Source of the DNA: Perkinsela sp. pyNocScin1
Taxonomy: Eukaryota; Euglenozoa; Kinetoplastea; Prokinetoplastida; Perkinselidae
Assembly: GCA_964019655.1 (NCBI GenBank)
Contig: CAXHTR010000007.1
Span: 248,001 to 312,000, forward strand
Direction: 5' to 3'
Length of the DNA: 64,000 nt
The notes under the pieces: model-generated
Seen by the model: the letters and a program-made list of their open reading frames with translations, nothing else
Databases searched by the model: none
What the model was told of the DNA's origin: nothing
Shown: in pieces, positions 36,518 through 46,720 of the stretch
Layout: every line of letters begins with the position of its first letter
Numbering within the stretch: position 1 is the stretch's first letter
Position numbers and translations under genes: made by a program

Positions 36518-37945
36518 ATGATTTTCGTCTATACACCCGACAGTCAGGACCTCGGCCGGCTCGAACCAGCGCTACTCTCCGAGCAGACACTCATGGAACT
36601 TTTCGTCGAAGGTTTTCAGAATAAGAAGTTCTTTCAAAACGAACACGGTGACTACACGGACTGCCACGAGTGGGTGCCTGTTATAACCAGCAGCGATAAC
36701 GTTTGGAAGTTTACGACTTACCCCCAGAGAATTCAAGAGAAACTTGGGGGCTCCATATGCGCAAAGTTTTTGCCAGAGACGCTACAAAATCTCGAAGTGC
36801 CTTCCATGGGGCTCACTGGCACGATCGACACAGCGGACCTCCCGCGAGGACTCAGTGTGCTTGCCATCTTCGACAACGAATTGGAAGGGGAATTTTCTAT
36901 TGAAAGTCTACCACCCGAAGTTGGCCAAGTTGTCATCTCTCAAAACAAATTTGAGGGGTCCCTCAGACTCGAAGCCTTACCACGAAGCGTTTATATACTT
37001 CAAGCATCGCAAAATAATTTTTCAGGGGCCCTGGATCTATCGAATCTTCCGCCTGAAATGTTCCAGCTCCGTCTCTCACTCAATCATTTCGAAGGATTCG
37101 TAAGCTTCGACAATCTTCCAGAGGAGATGCGCGATCTTGATTTAAAGTTTCAAACGAAATTAGCAGGATCATTGACTTTTGCATGCCTGCCCCGATCGCT
37201 CGATGCATTGCACATAGCGTTCACGCATACAGCAGCAGAGCTTGTCTGCGCTGATCTCCCAAAATCGCTGAAATTTTTGAATATCGGTGGAAATCCTATA
37301 TCGGGAACATTTAAAGCTGCAGACTTACCGCGACGTCTTATGCGCATAACGCTGGCAGGGTGTAAAATTGTCGGAAGTATTGATGCCTCGGGGCTTCCGA
37401 AGGGTCTATGCAGTCTCGATGCTTCAGGTAATGGCCTTGAAGGAACGTTGGACTTCTCGAGCCTTCCACGGCGCCTCAGGGAATTCAATGTATCGCAATG
37501 CCGGCTTTCAGGGGACGCAGACTTGACAGAGCTTCCAGAAAACCTCGAAACGCTTTTCATACAAAATAATGCGTTTGAAGGAGAAGTTATCCTTAGTGAG
37601 CTACCAGAGACGCTCACGACACTGAGTATCTCGTTCAATCGATTTTCGGGGAGTTTGGACCTGACAGAGCTACCGAATGCGCTCAAAATGCTCTGGGCAG
37701 CAGACAATCGTTTTTCAGGGGTTGTGGACCTGTCGTATTTGCCAGATGGGCTTGAAGACCTGGACATCTCGCAAAATGAGATTGAAGGTGAAACGGATGG
37801 CGAGGATCTGCCGGGATCACTCAGAAAACTTTTAACGAAGGATACAAAGATCGTTCGTAATGACGCAGTGGATGCCGAGCCCATGGACAATGAGGCCTGT
37901 AGGCAAATGAATGTCCGAGGCTTTATGCATATGATGCGCGCGTGA
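36518..37945 (+). CDS. LRR family protein, subfamily A, 475 aa
   Basis: The start at 36518 gives MIFVYTPDSQDLGRLEP; 16 upstream codons are excluded by comparison. Head 'EQTLMELFVEGFQN', 'YTDCHEWVPVITSSD' and about sixteen LRRs follow. The tail 'LLTKDTKIVRNDAVDAEPM' is followed by an extra 'CRQMNVRGFMHMMRA'. This is the only intact subfamily A gene that keeps LGR instead of LSR in the head. The region of repeats 6-9 ('LAGSLTFACLPRSLDAL', 'SGTFKAADLPRRLM') aligns best with the broken gene at 40053. Confidence 0.92.
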   Translation: MIFVYTPDSQDLGRLEPALLSEQTLMELFVEGFQNKKFFQNEHGDYTDCHEWVPVITSSDNVWKFTTYPQRIQEKLGGSICAKFLPETLQNLEVPSMGLTGTIDTADLPRGLSVLAIFDNELEGEFSIESLPPEVGQVVISQNKFEGSLRLEALPRSVYILQASQNNFSGALDLSNLPPEMFQLRLSLNHFEGFVSFDNLPEEMRDLDLKFQTKLAGSLTFACLPRSLDALHIAFTHTAAELVCADLPKSLKFLNIGGNPISGTFKAADLPRRLMRITLAGCKIVGSIDASGLPKGLCSLDASGNGLEGTLDFSSLPRRLREFNVSQCRLSGDADLTELPENLETLFIQNNAFEGEVILSELPETLTTLSISFNRFSGSLDLTELPNALKMLWAADNRFSGVVDLSYLPDGLEDLDISQNEIEGETDGEDLPGSLRKLLTKDTKIVRNDAVDAEPMDNEACRQMNVRGFMHMMRA

Positions 37946-38514
37946 ATGAAAGTAAGTGATAATATATTGAGTCAAGTGAATTGATTAATTAATAAGATAC
38001 GGTTGGCAAGGTGGGAATGATGCAAGCTATCTTCAGATTTATCATGTGCTAACCATTTCTTGCGTATAAATGACACCGCTATAAGAAAAGGAGCTCTTAG
38101 GGGTTGTCATAGATAAACCATGTTTTATATAAAAATCCCGACGAATGAGTGAGATGTCGAGTTCAGTTGCGTGTTAGGGCTGTCAATATTTGGACAGGCA
38201 AAGTGGGCTTAGTCAGCCATCAATTTCCAAAGGTTTGGGAAACGGTGAATAAAACGTGGGTGCCCTGCTCCTACAAAATAAGACGGCCCATTTCCCCGCA
38301 AATTTATTCCTTATGCCAAAAATCTTTCACGAATACGGATAAGTTTCTCTCTGTAGAAAATCACGCACAGTAGTAATACACGTACTCCTCTCCAAGCAAC
38401 CCACGGATTTCTCGAGAATTCAGCTATTCAGAAGTTTCTTGTAATCGAGCACCAAGAAGTTTATATGCAGTCATTTAGCTTTCCTACGGCTCTTTCACTC
38501 ATTAAGAAGTTAAA
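37946..38514. other. Gene-free spacer
   Basis: No supported gene, relic or repeat. A 74-codon chance frame at 38149 has no family motif. Pyrimidine-rich sequence near 38480 probably includes the acceptor of the next gene. Confidence 0.45.
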
Positions 38515-39945
38515 ATGCTCTTTCTCTACGCACCAGACGAACAGCACCTCAGTCGACTCGACCCATCGCTTCTCTCCGAACAAACTTTGATGGAGATGTT
38601 CGCTGAGGGCTTCAAGCACAAGCACTACTTTCAAGATACAAACGGCAACTACACTGACTGCCACGAGTGGATGCCAGTCGATACGCTTGACGGTGTGATC
38701 ACGAGCTTCTTCCTCTTCCCGGAAGAGGGCGATATCAAGCTCGAAGGGTCACTCAATGTACAGTTCCTCCCAAGAACAGTTGATATGCTCATGGTCTACC
38801 AAAGCGGCATGACTGGGACCCTCAATACAGCGCTTCTCCCCGAGAAACTTAAGCGCATGATGCTCAGCAACAATAAGCTTGAGGGACCATTCGCGCTTGA
38901 AACGCTGCCGAGAAATTTCGAAGAATGTTTCATCAGAAACAATCGTTTCAGCGGAAGTTTGGCACTGGATTCGCTTCCGGTATCGATGCAGAAATTCGGC
39001 GCACAGCAGAACTGTTTTCAGGGGCCAGTGGACCTGCGCTCGCTGCCAAGCCTTCAGATTTTACATTTCGGCCTCAATGCTTTTGAAGGTGAGATCAATA
39101 TCGACAAACTGCCCGAGACGATACGCGAGTTGAATTTCTCGTTCAGTTTCAAGCTCTCAGCCACACTGCACTGTGACAAACTTCCCCGCGCACTCGAGAG
39201 CCTCTGCGGTGACTCGAGCAATATTTCGGGTCAACTCGTCTGCGCTGATCTGCCTCGGAGCTTGGAAAAGCTTTCACTCGACAACAACGCCATAATTGGC
39301 ACATTTGACGCAGCAGGGCTGCCCAGGGCGCTGACAGAACTTACCATCGGGGAAAACTCCATCTCTGGGACTATTGATGCGACGCATCTGCCGCGGGGTC
39401 TCACTTCCTTTTCTGCCTACGAGAATGCACTGGGAGGTCATGTATGTTTCGCAAGCCTTCCACAGTCACTAGGAATGCTGTCCCTCTCAAAAAACAAAAT
39501 GGACGGGCCTGTGGACTTTTCGCAGCTCCCACCTGAGATGAATACGCTCGAATTATCGTTCAATTTTTTTGCAGGGGAAGCGAATCTCAAAAGCCTTCCC
39601 GAGGCCCTTTCCACGCTCCTCATAGACAACAACCGTTTTGAGGGGCAGCTCGATCTCTCCCAATTACCGCAAAGCCTCAAAGTGCTGCGTGCACAGGACA
39701 ATTATTTTTCGGGGGAAGTTGACTTATCGAAGCTACCAGATGAGCTGCAGGAGCTGGATATCTCATCCAATTATATTTCGGGAGAAACATTCGAAAATTC
39801 TCTGCCACGGTCGCTGCACGTCCTTTTAACGAAAGATACTGATATAGTGAGAAACGATGCGATAGAGCAAAGAGATATGACCGTGGCGTTTTTGCTTCGC
39901 CTCTACGAAGAAAAGCAAGCGCTTCTGCGCGTGTTGAATCAGTGA
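38515..39945 (+). CDS. LRR family protein, subfamily A, 476 aa
   Basis: The protein begins MLFLYAPDEQHLSRLDP, head 'EQTLMEMFAEGFKHKHY', cap 'YTDCHEWMPVDTLDG'. About sixteen repeats run to 'HVLLTKDTDIVRNDAIEQRD' and a leucine/arginine-rich end. Repeat 5 ('LPSLQILHFGLNAFEGEINI') is one residue short. It has glycine at almost every SG/EG turn, so the fold should be sound. No span or anchor is visible after the last repeat. Confidence 0.93.
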   Translation: MLFLYAPDEQHLSRLDPSLLSEQTLMEMFAEGFKHKHYFQDTNGNYTDCHEWMPVDTLDGVITSFFLFPEEGDIKLEGSLNVQFLPRTVDMLMVYQSGMTGTLNTALLPEKLKRMMLSNNKLEGPFALETLPRNFEECFIRNNRFSGSLALDSLPVSMQKFGAQQNCFQGPVDLRSLPSLQILHFGLNAFEGEINIDKLPETIRELNFSFSFKLSATLHCDKLPRALESLCGDSSNISGQLVCADLPRSLEKLSLDNNAIIGTFDAAGLPRALTELTIGENSISGTIDATHLPRGLTSFSAYENALGGHVCFASLPQSLGMLSLSKNKMDGPVDFSQLPPEMNTLELSFNFFAGEANLKSLPEALSTLLIDNNRFEGQLDLSQLPQSLKVLRAQDNYFSGEVDLSKLPDELQELDISSNYISGETFENSLPRSLHVLLTKDTDIVRNDAIEQRDMTVAFLLRLYEEKQALLRVLNQ

Positions 39946-40052
39946 CGGAGGATAATGCATTTAAGTTGAATAGATAGTAGTTAGGAGAAAAGATAGTGAT
40001 AAGGAGAATATAAGACACTCTTTCATCATCTGTAGGTTTCAATTCATCTCAA

Positions 40053-41412
40053 ATGCTTTTTCTCTACGCAGCAGAAGACAAGTACATGAGCCGCCTTGAC
40101 CCGGCGCTGCTCTCCCAGCAAACTTTGATGGAAATGTTCGTTGACGGTTTTAAGAATAAAGAACCATTCCAAGACGAGAACGGCCACTACACTGACTACC
40201 ACGACTGGGCGCCGGTCACGCTCGACGACAGAGTTCTCTTCTTTTGAAAGATTGCAAGACGAACTGGAAGGTTCTATCAACGTGCAGTTTTTGCCGCAGA
40301 CGTTAAAAAGACTCGTACTGTTATCTATGGGACTGATCGGCACTATGAACACAGCAGATCTCCCACGAGAGCTCCGCATGCTTGCAATTATGAGAAACCA
40401 GCTCGAAGGTGAGTTTCGCATTGAAAATTTACCACCGAATCTGCATTTATTGGGTATCGGTGAGAATAAATTTCAAGGTTCGCTCAAACTGGAAGCCCTC
40501 CCGCGGTCCATTATTTCCGTTGATGCTGCAAAAGCTAAATTTTCGGGGTCTCTGGACTTATCGAATCTCCCAGCCGGTATGCTCGACCTGGACATTTCAG
40601 CGAATGGCTTTGAGGGGCCCGTGAGTTATGATAACCTGCCGCAAGGCATGACCCGTCTCAATGCTCAGGTTCTCACGAAAATATCTGGCACAATGAATTT
40701 AGATCGCTTACCCCGATCTCTTGAGACCCTCATGCTCCATTTCACACCGACAGAGGTAGAGATTGTGTGTTCTGATCTGCCAAAATCGCTTGACATATTC
40801 GAAATTTGTGGAGGTCCCATATCCGGAACATTCGATGCTTCTGCTCTCCCGCGAGGCATGCAAGGCCTTGCTCTTTATAGCTGCAAAAGTGTTGTTGGGA
40901 GCATCGACGCATCTGCGCTACCACAGGATCTCGGAACTTTTACTGTAAAGGAGTCCTCACTCAAAGGAGACCTAGCCTTTTCAAACCTCCCACGGACGCT
41001 TATAGACATGAATGTTTCATGTAGTCGCATGACTGGCACAGCAGACTTGACAGCTTTGCCAGGTCAACTCGAAGTATTGGCTATAATTGAAAATGCGTTT
41101 GAAGGAGAAGTGAACCTTAGCCAGCTACCAGAGACGCTCACAAGACTATATATCTCATGTAACCAATTTTCAGGGAGTCTGGACCTGGCACATTTGCCAC
41201 AGAATCTTGCGATCCTGCATGCAGATGAAAATTCCTTTTTGGGGGTAGCTGATTTTTCTCACCTACCGGAAAGTCTCATAGAGCTGAATGTCTCTTTCAA
41301 TGATATCGAGGGCGAGACAGATGCCGAAGCACTACCGGCATCACTGCAGATTTTTGAAACATACTGCACGAAGATCGTCAGAAATGACGCACCGCACGAC
41401 GATGACGAATAA
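40053..41412 (+). pseudogene. Subfamily A LRR gene broken by a frameshift at about 40,235
   Basis: The first 64 codons (MLFLYAAEDKYMSRLDP to 'APVTLDDRV') stop at 40245-40247. The remaining 1.1 kb continues in the +1 frame from about 40231 ('FSSFERLQDELEGSINVQFL') to the normal tail 'TKIVRNDAPHDDDE'. One inserted or two deleted bases in the GAGTTCTCTTCTTTT segment explain this. No further break is seen in about sixteen repeats, so the damage is recent, or is an assembly error. Without the shift it would be an ordinary subfamily A gene. Confidence 0.85.
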
Positions 41413-42105
41413 AGTCAAACTGCAGATTCAAGTTCTACGAGCAAATGCACAGTTTTAAAGGATAGTATATTTAAGTTCATAAAGGAATATTTGAAGCTCA
41501 GGTACTGGAATCGAAGCGAGATTTCAGCAGATTGTGTCGATTAACTTTCTCTCGAGTACTATGAATACACTTCAGAAGCAAAAGATTGTCGAAAGGTTTT
41601 GACTCTGAAGTTGACTTCCTTCATTGCTGATTTCTACCTTCACGTTATTCTTGTCCCAAGCGGGGGCTTATATCCTTTGATAGATTTCATCCATCTCATA
41701 GGACGCGAGAAGCCTAGGATTCAGAATCCATGCGATGGGGAAAGACTTCTTCAAAGCTCAAGATTTCCTCGCATGGATATGCGTAGATTCGCTTACGAAG
41801 AAGCAGAGACGGTAAAATTTATCTAAATCGAAATTCATGGGATTCGTTTTGACTAAGCGAACGCTGTTGCACAGATGCAATAAGACTAGAAAGCAGACAA
41901 GTTGACCTTGGCGACATTGCCAAAGTAAATTGAAGTACTCGTGATCCGTCGAGGTTGGTTCCGCTGCAGTGTGAAGCTAAGCCACGGATATTCGCGTGCT
42001 CATTGATGCTTTTGTTGTAGGATGTTCAAACACAGAGAATAGGTCAACTTTACGAAAGTAGTGCTTGCTCAACTTTTCTTTTTCTTCACTCAAAACCCTT
42101 AACAT
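41413..42105. other. Spacer with one weak small ORF
   Basis: A 75-codon plus frame at 41599-41826 ('FIADFYLHVILVPSGGLYPL', later 'FAYEEAETVKFI') has a plausible amino-acid mix. It has no recognisable family and I do not call it a gene. No RNA gene or repeat is seen. Confidence 0.35.
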
Positions 42106-43341
42106 ATGCTCCTCGCATTCGCACTTCATAACACAGTCGACACTTCCAGCCTCGGTCGCCTCGACTACGAGAGCATGTCACAGCAGGCACTCATGGAAAT
42201 GGTTTTCTCGGGAATTACAAACCAAGAAATATTCCAAGATGTGCACGGAAATTTCCTCGAGGTGTGCGAATGGCCAGGGGTTGGCTGCAACGCAGCTCGT
42301 GAAGTGCAAAAAATTAAATTTGATAAAAGAGATGACGGGCCGTTGCCTGATGGCAGTGTGCATCTCCAGTTTTTACCAAGCACGGTGAATGATATATGGC
42401 TGCAAGAGACCTGGCTTGCTGGCACAGTAGACTTTGGGCTTCTTCCATCAAAACTCGAACATTTTGTCATAATGGCAAACAAATTTCGAGGCGAACTCAA
42501 GTCCTTAAACGCTTTGAGTTCTCTTTTGAGACTCGTGATTACGGAAAATAAATTTCGTGGGACTATAGATGCTCTCGCCCTTCCTCGAACGCTCCTTGGT
42601 TTCTGCGTTGACATGAACGATCTGCATGGCCCTCTCGAAATTGAAAAACTTCCGCGGTCTTTGATCTTTCTGAGTGCGTCAGAAAACGCGCTCGATGGGA
42701 CACTCGACCTTTCTGCCCTACCTGAGGGACTTCAGTACTTGCATATCGGTGAGAACAAATTTCATGGCAGTGCTGACTTGACGCACTTGCCTGGCAGTCT
42801 TCAATCGATCAGCCTTGACAAAAATGCGCTCACTGGAGAAATAGAAACGAGGCGCTTGCCACAATCGCTTCAAACGCTATCTGCTGGCTCAAACTCGATT
42901 TGTGCAAAGTTTGACATAGGAGCGTTGCACCCTTCTCTGGAGGTGTGCGATCTCTCGGTAAATCGAATGAAAGGTACGCTCAACCTGACAGCCTTGCCAG
43001 TTGCACTGACACGTCTCTCCTTAAACTCGAACTTGTTTGAAGGAGGTATCGTGTTAACGATGCTTCCAGCGTGGATGACGCACCTTGGGCTAGCAGAGAA
43101 CAAGCTCTCGGGAGGTTTAGATTTAACAGCGCTCCCAGAAGCAATGCAGTTTCTCAATCTGCATGCAAACAGTTTTTCGGGCGAAATTCAGCTCGGGAGG
43201 CTGCCTCCACACCTCCAGGTGCTTACTCTGCAGGACAATGCACTCACAGGGGAAATTCTCGTAGATGTGCCAAAAGGTGCGAAAACCATCGATTTTTCGA
43301 ACAATCATATAAAAGTCCACTTCAAGAGTAACGAAACATAA
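42106..43341 (+). CDS. LRR family protein, subfamily E, 411 aa, 14 repeats
   Basis: Start MLLAFALHNTVDTSSLGRLD, then 'YESMSQQALMEMVFSGITN' and cap 'EVCEWPGVGCNAAREV' with two cysteines. Fourteen LRRs follow. The second and third ('FRGELKSLNALSSLLRLVI') are altered in the same way as in the gene at 53702 ('IGSLNGINRLHSVRELFL'), which marks a common origin. The tail is a short basic 'FSNNHIKVHFKSNET' without D-x-D-G or IVRND. The ATG follows a pyrimidine-rich tract (CTTTTCTTTTTCTTCACTC) without an AG directly before it. Confidence 0.93.
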   Translation: MLLAFALHNTVDTSSLGRLDYESMSQQALMEMVFSGITNQEIFQDVHGNFLEVCEWPGVGCNAAREVQKIKFDKRDDGPLPDGSVHLQFLPSTVNDIWLQETWLAGTVDFGLLPSKLEHFVIMANKFRGELKSLNALSSLLRLVITENKFRGTIDALALPRTLLGFCVDMNDLHGPLEIEKLPRSLIFLSASENALDGTLDLSALPEGLQYLHIGENKFHGSADLTHLPGSLQSISLDKNALTGEIETRRLPQSLQTLSAGSNSICAKFDIGALHPSLEVCDLSVNRMKGTLNLTALPVALTRLSLNSNLFEGGIVLTMLPAWMTHLGLAENKLSGGLDLTALPEAMQFLNLHANSFSGEIQLGRLPPHLQVLTLQDNALTGEILVDVPKGAKTIDFSNNHIKVHFKSNET

Positions 43342-43448
43342 GTGATTGTCAGGCGTAGCACGGAGCGGGCAGAATACATAGCGCTCGCTACATGTACATG
43401 TGTTAATAAAGCATAATGAATTAGCATTGAGAGATTGCAAGTCAGAGC
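43342..43448. other. Short spacer before a relic
   Basis: Intergenic sequence of about 100 bp. It ends in pyrimidine-rich sequence followed by CAAG at about 43465, near the beginning of the relic. Confidence 0.3.
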
Positions 43449-44003
43449 GTGCTTCTACCCTTTGCTCAAGTATTACCTACGCGATTCTTTACGTACATTT
43501 CAGCTCATTCCCATGCCACAGGGCTACCCATCGAACAGAAACGATGCATGTCAGAGCAAGTAGACAGCGCTGAAAGCCTCTGCCCAGGGCACTTCGAAGC
43601 AGATGCTTTTTCTTTTGAGACGTCTGCATTGCCGAAGACGCTCGAGCAGTACACACTGTCGGGGTGCGCTTCCACCGGGCCAGTGCATTGGGCTGCCCTG
43701 CCTGATGCCCTGGCATACCTCGACCGAAGTAGGATAGCTTTTGATGGCAGTGTTCTTTTCGACAAACTGGCAAAAGGTAATGCAGAGGCTTTACCTCGAG
43801 GACATTCGCCTGACAGGGAGCTAAGCGATGCCATTCTCAACAATCTTCCAGAGAAAATGAACGGGATGACTTTTTTGGGACGATCGATATGGACGAGTAC
43901 ATATGGACGATATGTACCGCGTGGGCCTGAAAGTCGATATATGCATGTCCAAGCGTGGAGAACTGTGCAATGCGCGGCTCAAGGTCATCAACAGAGATTG
44001 TGA
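43449..44003 (+). pseudogene. Degenerate LRR family copy
   Basis: A 184-codon frame contains only two or three recognisable repeats ('ALPKTLEQYTLSGCASTGPV', 'ALPDALAYLDRSRIAFDGSV', 'NLPEKMNGMTFLG'). It has no normal leader, head or cap. Other parts look like family sequence read in a wrong frame. I regard it as a decayed member, although a short translated product cannot be excluded. Confidence 0.6.
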
Positions 44004-44486
44004 CGATTTTCCGACAAACTTGGTGCTCTTTGATGAGTAGTTACGTGTGATTTTGTACTTAACAGTGAATTCTCGCTATTCATACAGGACCAGAGTACGA
44101 AGTTGGTGTATTGTCAAGGTCCATTTCACTCTCCAAGCTCCATGTCACTCCATATCAAACTTCTCGTCATTCCGAGTATGCACTCAGTTTCAAAACTTTT
44201 TGATTAAGCATATGTCCATTTCCAAAGAATAAATGAAGAACTGCTTGATAGCACTACTTCACACAAGCTATCCCGAGGACCGGTCTTGAATGGAACAAGT
44301 TCAATTGTGCTATAAAACAGGGTTTCAACCCACCTGTATGCCCACAGACTTTGTAGAAAGGCGTGAAATAATTTCAGAAAGGTACTCCAGAAAGGTTTCC
44401 ATATTTTTGTAACCCTATTGTAGAATTTGAAGCTTTCACGACTGCATTACGCCGAATCTTTCTCTTTCTTGTCATCTTAAAAGTAA
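44004..44486. other. Gene-free spacer
   Basis: No convincing frame or repeat. The end holds TCTTTCTCTTTCTTGTCATC and AAAAG just before the start at 44487, a likely splice acceptor for the next gene. Confidence 0.5.
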
Positions 44487-45926
44487 ATGCTTTTCCTGTA
44501 CGCGCCTGACGACCAGCACCTGAGCCGCCTCGACCCAGCGCTTCTCTCTGAGCAATCCCTCATGGAAATGTTCGTCGAAGGTTTCAAGAACAAGCGAATG
44601 TTTCAGGACGAGAAAGGCAACTACACAGACTTCCACGAGTGGCCACCAGTTGGAGTGACTGATGATGGGAATATCGAAGATTTTGTCTATTTCCCAGACA
44701 GAGGCGCACCGAAGCTTGAGGGGTCCATCAATGCGAAGTTCCTGCCACAGACGCTCGAAAATTTTGGTTTGCCAAAAATGGGCCTCTCGGGCACACTCGA
44801 CACAGCCGACCTCCCGCGTTCCCTTCTTGAGTTCATGGTTTCGAATAACAATCTACAAGGCACATTCGCGGCCGAGACGCTGCCTGAAAAAATCCGAACG
44901 GTGATCATTTACATGAACGATTTCAGCGGGTCTCTGCGCCTCGAAGCCCTCCCGCGATCAGTCGTCGAATTCCGCGGGGCCCGCAATCGCTTTTCAGGGG
45001 GTCTCGACGTGTCGAACCTTCCGCCGACCCTGACCATGCTCGATCTGGTCATCAACCACTTCAAGGGAGTATTCGGGCTCGACAGCCTCCCGAGCGCGCT
45101 CGGCACGCTCGACTTCATGTGGAACATGCAGCTTGCGGGGACACTGGTCTGCGATAAGCTGCCCCAAGCCCTCACGGAGATCAATTTGATGGCGACAAAC
45201 TCGTCTGGTACACTGGTGTGTGCTGAACTACCGAGAGGCCTCGAGATTCTCCGCATCAGTGAAAACATGATCGAGGGGACGTTTGACGCTGCTGGGTTCC
45301 CACGGGGAATGACAGATATTGCAGTGGCGGGGAACATACTTGTGGGGAGCCTAGACGTGCCACAGCTCCCAGAGCGCTTGACAACGTTGGCCGTCAGCTT
45401 TAACGCTCTGGTCGGAACTGTGGACTTCACTCGACTGCCAGCAGCGCTCACAGAGCTGGGAGTGGCAAAGAATCAGCTCACAGGCATTGCCGACCTGACA
45501 GAGTTGCCGGAAGCGCTGAAAACTCTACAAATGCAGCAAAACGCGTTTGAGGGTGAAGTCAGCCTCTTGTGCCTGCCGGAAGTTCTCACAGCGATCGATA
45601 TATCGGGCAATGAATTCTCGGGCAAGCTCGACTTAACAAACCTACCGCCCGACCTCCGCAAGTTTTCCGCGGCAGGCAATCGTTTCTCAGGGGTCGTTGA
45701 CCTGTCAGAGCTGCCAGAGATGATCGAGGAGATCGATATCTCGGCGAACGACATCGAGGGCGAGACACAAGATGCGGATCTGCCGTACTCCCTGACGCGC
45801 CTTGTGACGCTCGGCACCAAGATCACACGGAATGACGAAGTCGAGAATGCGCATGTCGGCCAGAAGGAGCGCTTGGGGGAAATGGCTGCGGGCTTAAAAC
45901 AGCTCTTTACCATGAAGTTTACGTAA
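44487..45926 (+). CDS. LRR family protein, subfamily A, 479 aa, about 16 repeats
   Basis: The start MLFLYAPDDQHLSRLDP is typical of the subfamily; head 'EQSLMEMFVEGFKNKRM', cap 'YTDFHEWPPVGVTDDG'. The repeats are regular. The tail 'LVTLGTKITRNDEVENAHV' continues with a leucine-rich helix 'KERLGEMAAGLKQLFTM'. It is closest to the gene at 46721 ('LVCDKLPQALTEINLMATNS' versus 'LVCDTLPQGLKDLRISHTDT'). The two are a tandem pair separated by a relic at 46362. It is more GC-rich than the 33009 gene. Confidence 0.93.
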   Translation: MLFLYAPDDQHLSRLDPALLSEQSLMEMFVEGFKNKRMFQDEKGNYTDFHEWPPVGVTDDGNIEDFVYFPDRGAPKLEGSINAKFLPQTLENFGLPKMGLSGTLDTADLPRSLLEFMVSNNNLQGTFAAETLPEKIRTVIIYMNDFSGSLRLEALPRSVVEFRGARNRFSGGLDVSNLPPTLTMLDLVINHFKGVFGLDSLPSALGTLDFMWNMQLAGTLVCDKLPQALTEINLMATNSSGTLVCAELPRGLEILRISENMIEGTFDAAGFPRGMTDIAVAGNILVGSLDVPQLPERLTTLAVSFNALVGTVDFTRLPAALTELGVAKNQLTGIADLTELPEALKTLQMQQNAFEGEVSLLCLPEVLTAIDISGNEFSGKLDLTNLPPDLRKFSAAGNRFSGVVDLSELPEMIEEIDISANDIEGETQDADLPYSLTRLVTLGTKITRNDEVENAHVGQKERLGEMAAGLKQLFTMKFT

Positions 45927-46361
45927 AAGCGTCGTCGAATGCGGAAATAGATAATACGTATAGAAATGCGATATGCGATAGGATTGCTTTTGCTTGGGTG
46001 GAAGTCTGTGGCTTCGTAGCATACCAGTTTTTACAAAAATTCTCTTACAAATGTGACGATCACTGAAAGAAATTCTAAGACTGTATGCGAGCGGGGAGGG
46101 GGTATTGGGGGATGCCTGATGGTGACTGGTCACCCGAGATGTATATGCCATACTCGTATTAACAAACAGCAGCGCGGCGATGTTGGCGAGTTATCGCAAA
46201 TCACATGTGTTTCTATCGGGTTCCACATGATACAGTATCGAAGTATACTCGGCGCGTACGACATGGTCTCTCATGATACGACTACTTATAATCTTCCTAT
46301 TTTAAGCCAATTTAGCTTTCGCAAACATAGAATCTCGAGCTATGTGCTGTGGCTGAGGACA
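45927..46361. other. Gene-free spacer
   Basis: No frame with family motifs. A run of eight guanines interrupted by A at about 46094-46110 is the only compositional oddity. Confidence 0.4.
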
Positions 46362-46604
46362 ATGCACTCCTTAGTACGCTTTTTGGAGACGAGAGACGAT
46401 GCGTGCTCGTGGAGTGGCATTCAATGCGATGCTGATCTGAATATATTCGAAATATTCCTGGGACAAGCGCAACTTGCGATCACGAGGGCCACAGTTGATT
46501 TCGCTTTCGTGCCGCCACACATCGTGGGATGCGGTGTCTTTTATGGGACATTCACAATGAATATCCCTTCGCTCAAAAGCTTGGTTACACTTTTTATGTC
46601 TTGA
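46362..46604 (+). pseudogene. N-terminal/cap relic of an LRR family gene
   Basis: The frame encodes 'DDACSWSGIQCDADLNIFEI', the complete LRRNT-like cap with both cysteines, followed by 'DFAFVPPHIVGCGVFYGTFT', the entry to a first repeat, and then stops. The cap type (DACSW) is that of subfamilies F and E rather than of the flanking subfamily A genes. The leader, head and all later repeats are missing. Confidence 0.65.
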
Positions 46605-46720
46605 AATCGACGGGATGAGCGAACAGGAAAGTCATTCCTTGAAATCTGAAGCGGCAACTTTACCTCTTTTTAAAATTCGCTGTGTGCTCTTCTTATCAGT
46701 CATTAGTCATTTCAACTCGA

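Noticed and set aside
41599-41826. 75-codon plus ORF between two LRR genes
   Set aside because: Amino-acid composition is plausible but there is no homology, no clear acceptor before the ATG and no second copy in the window.
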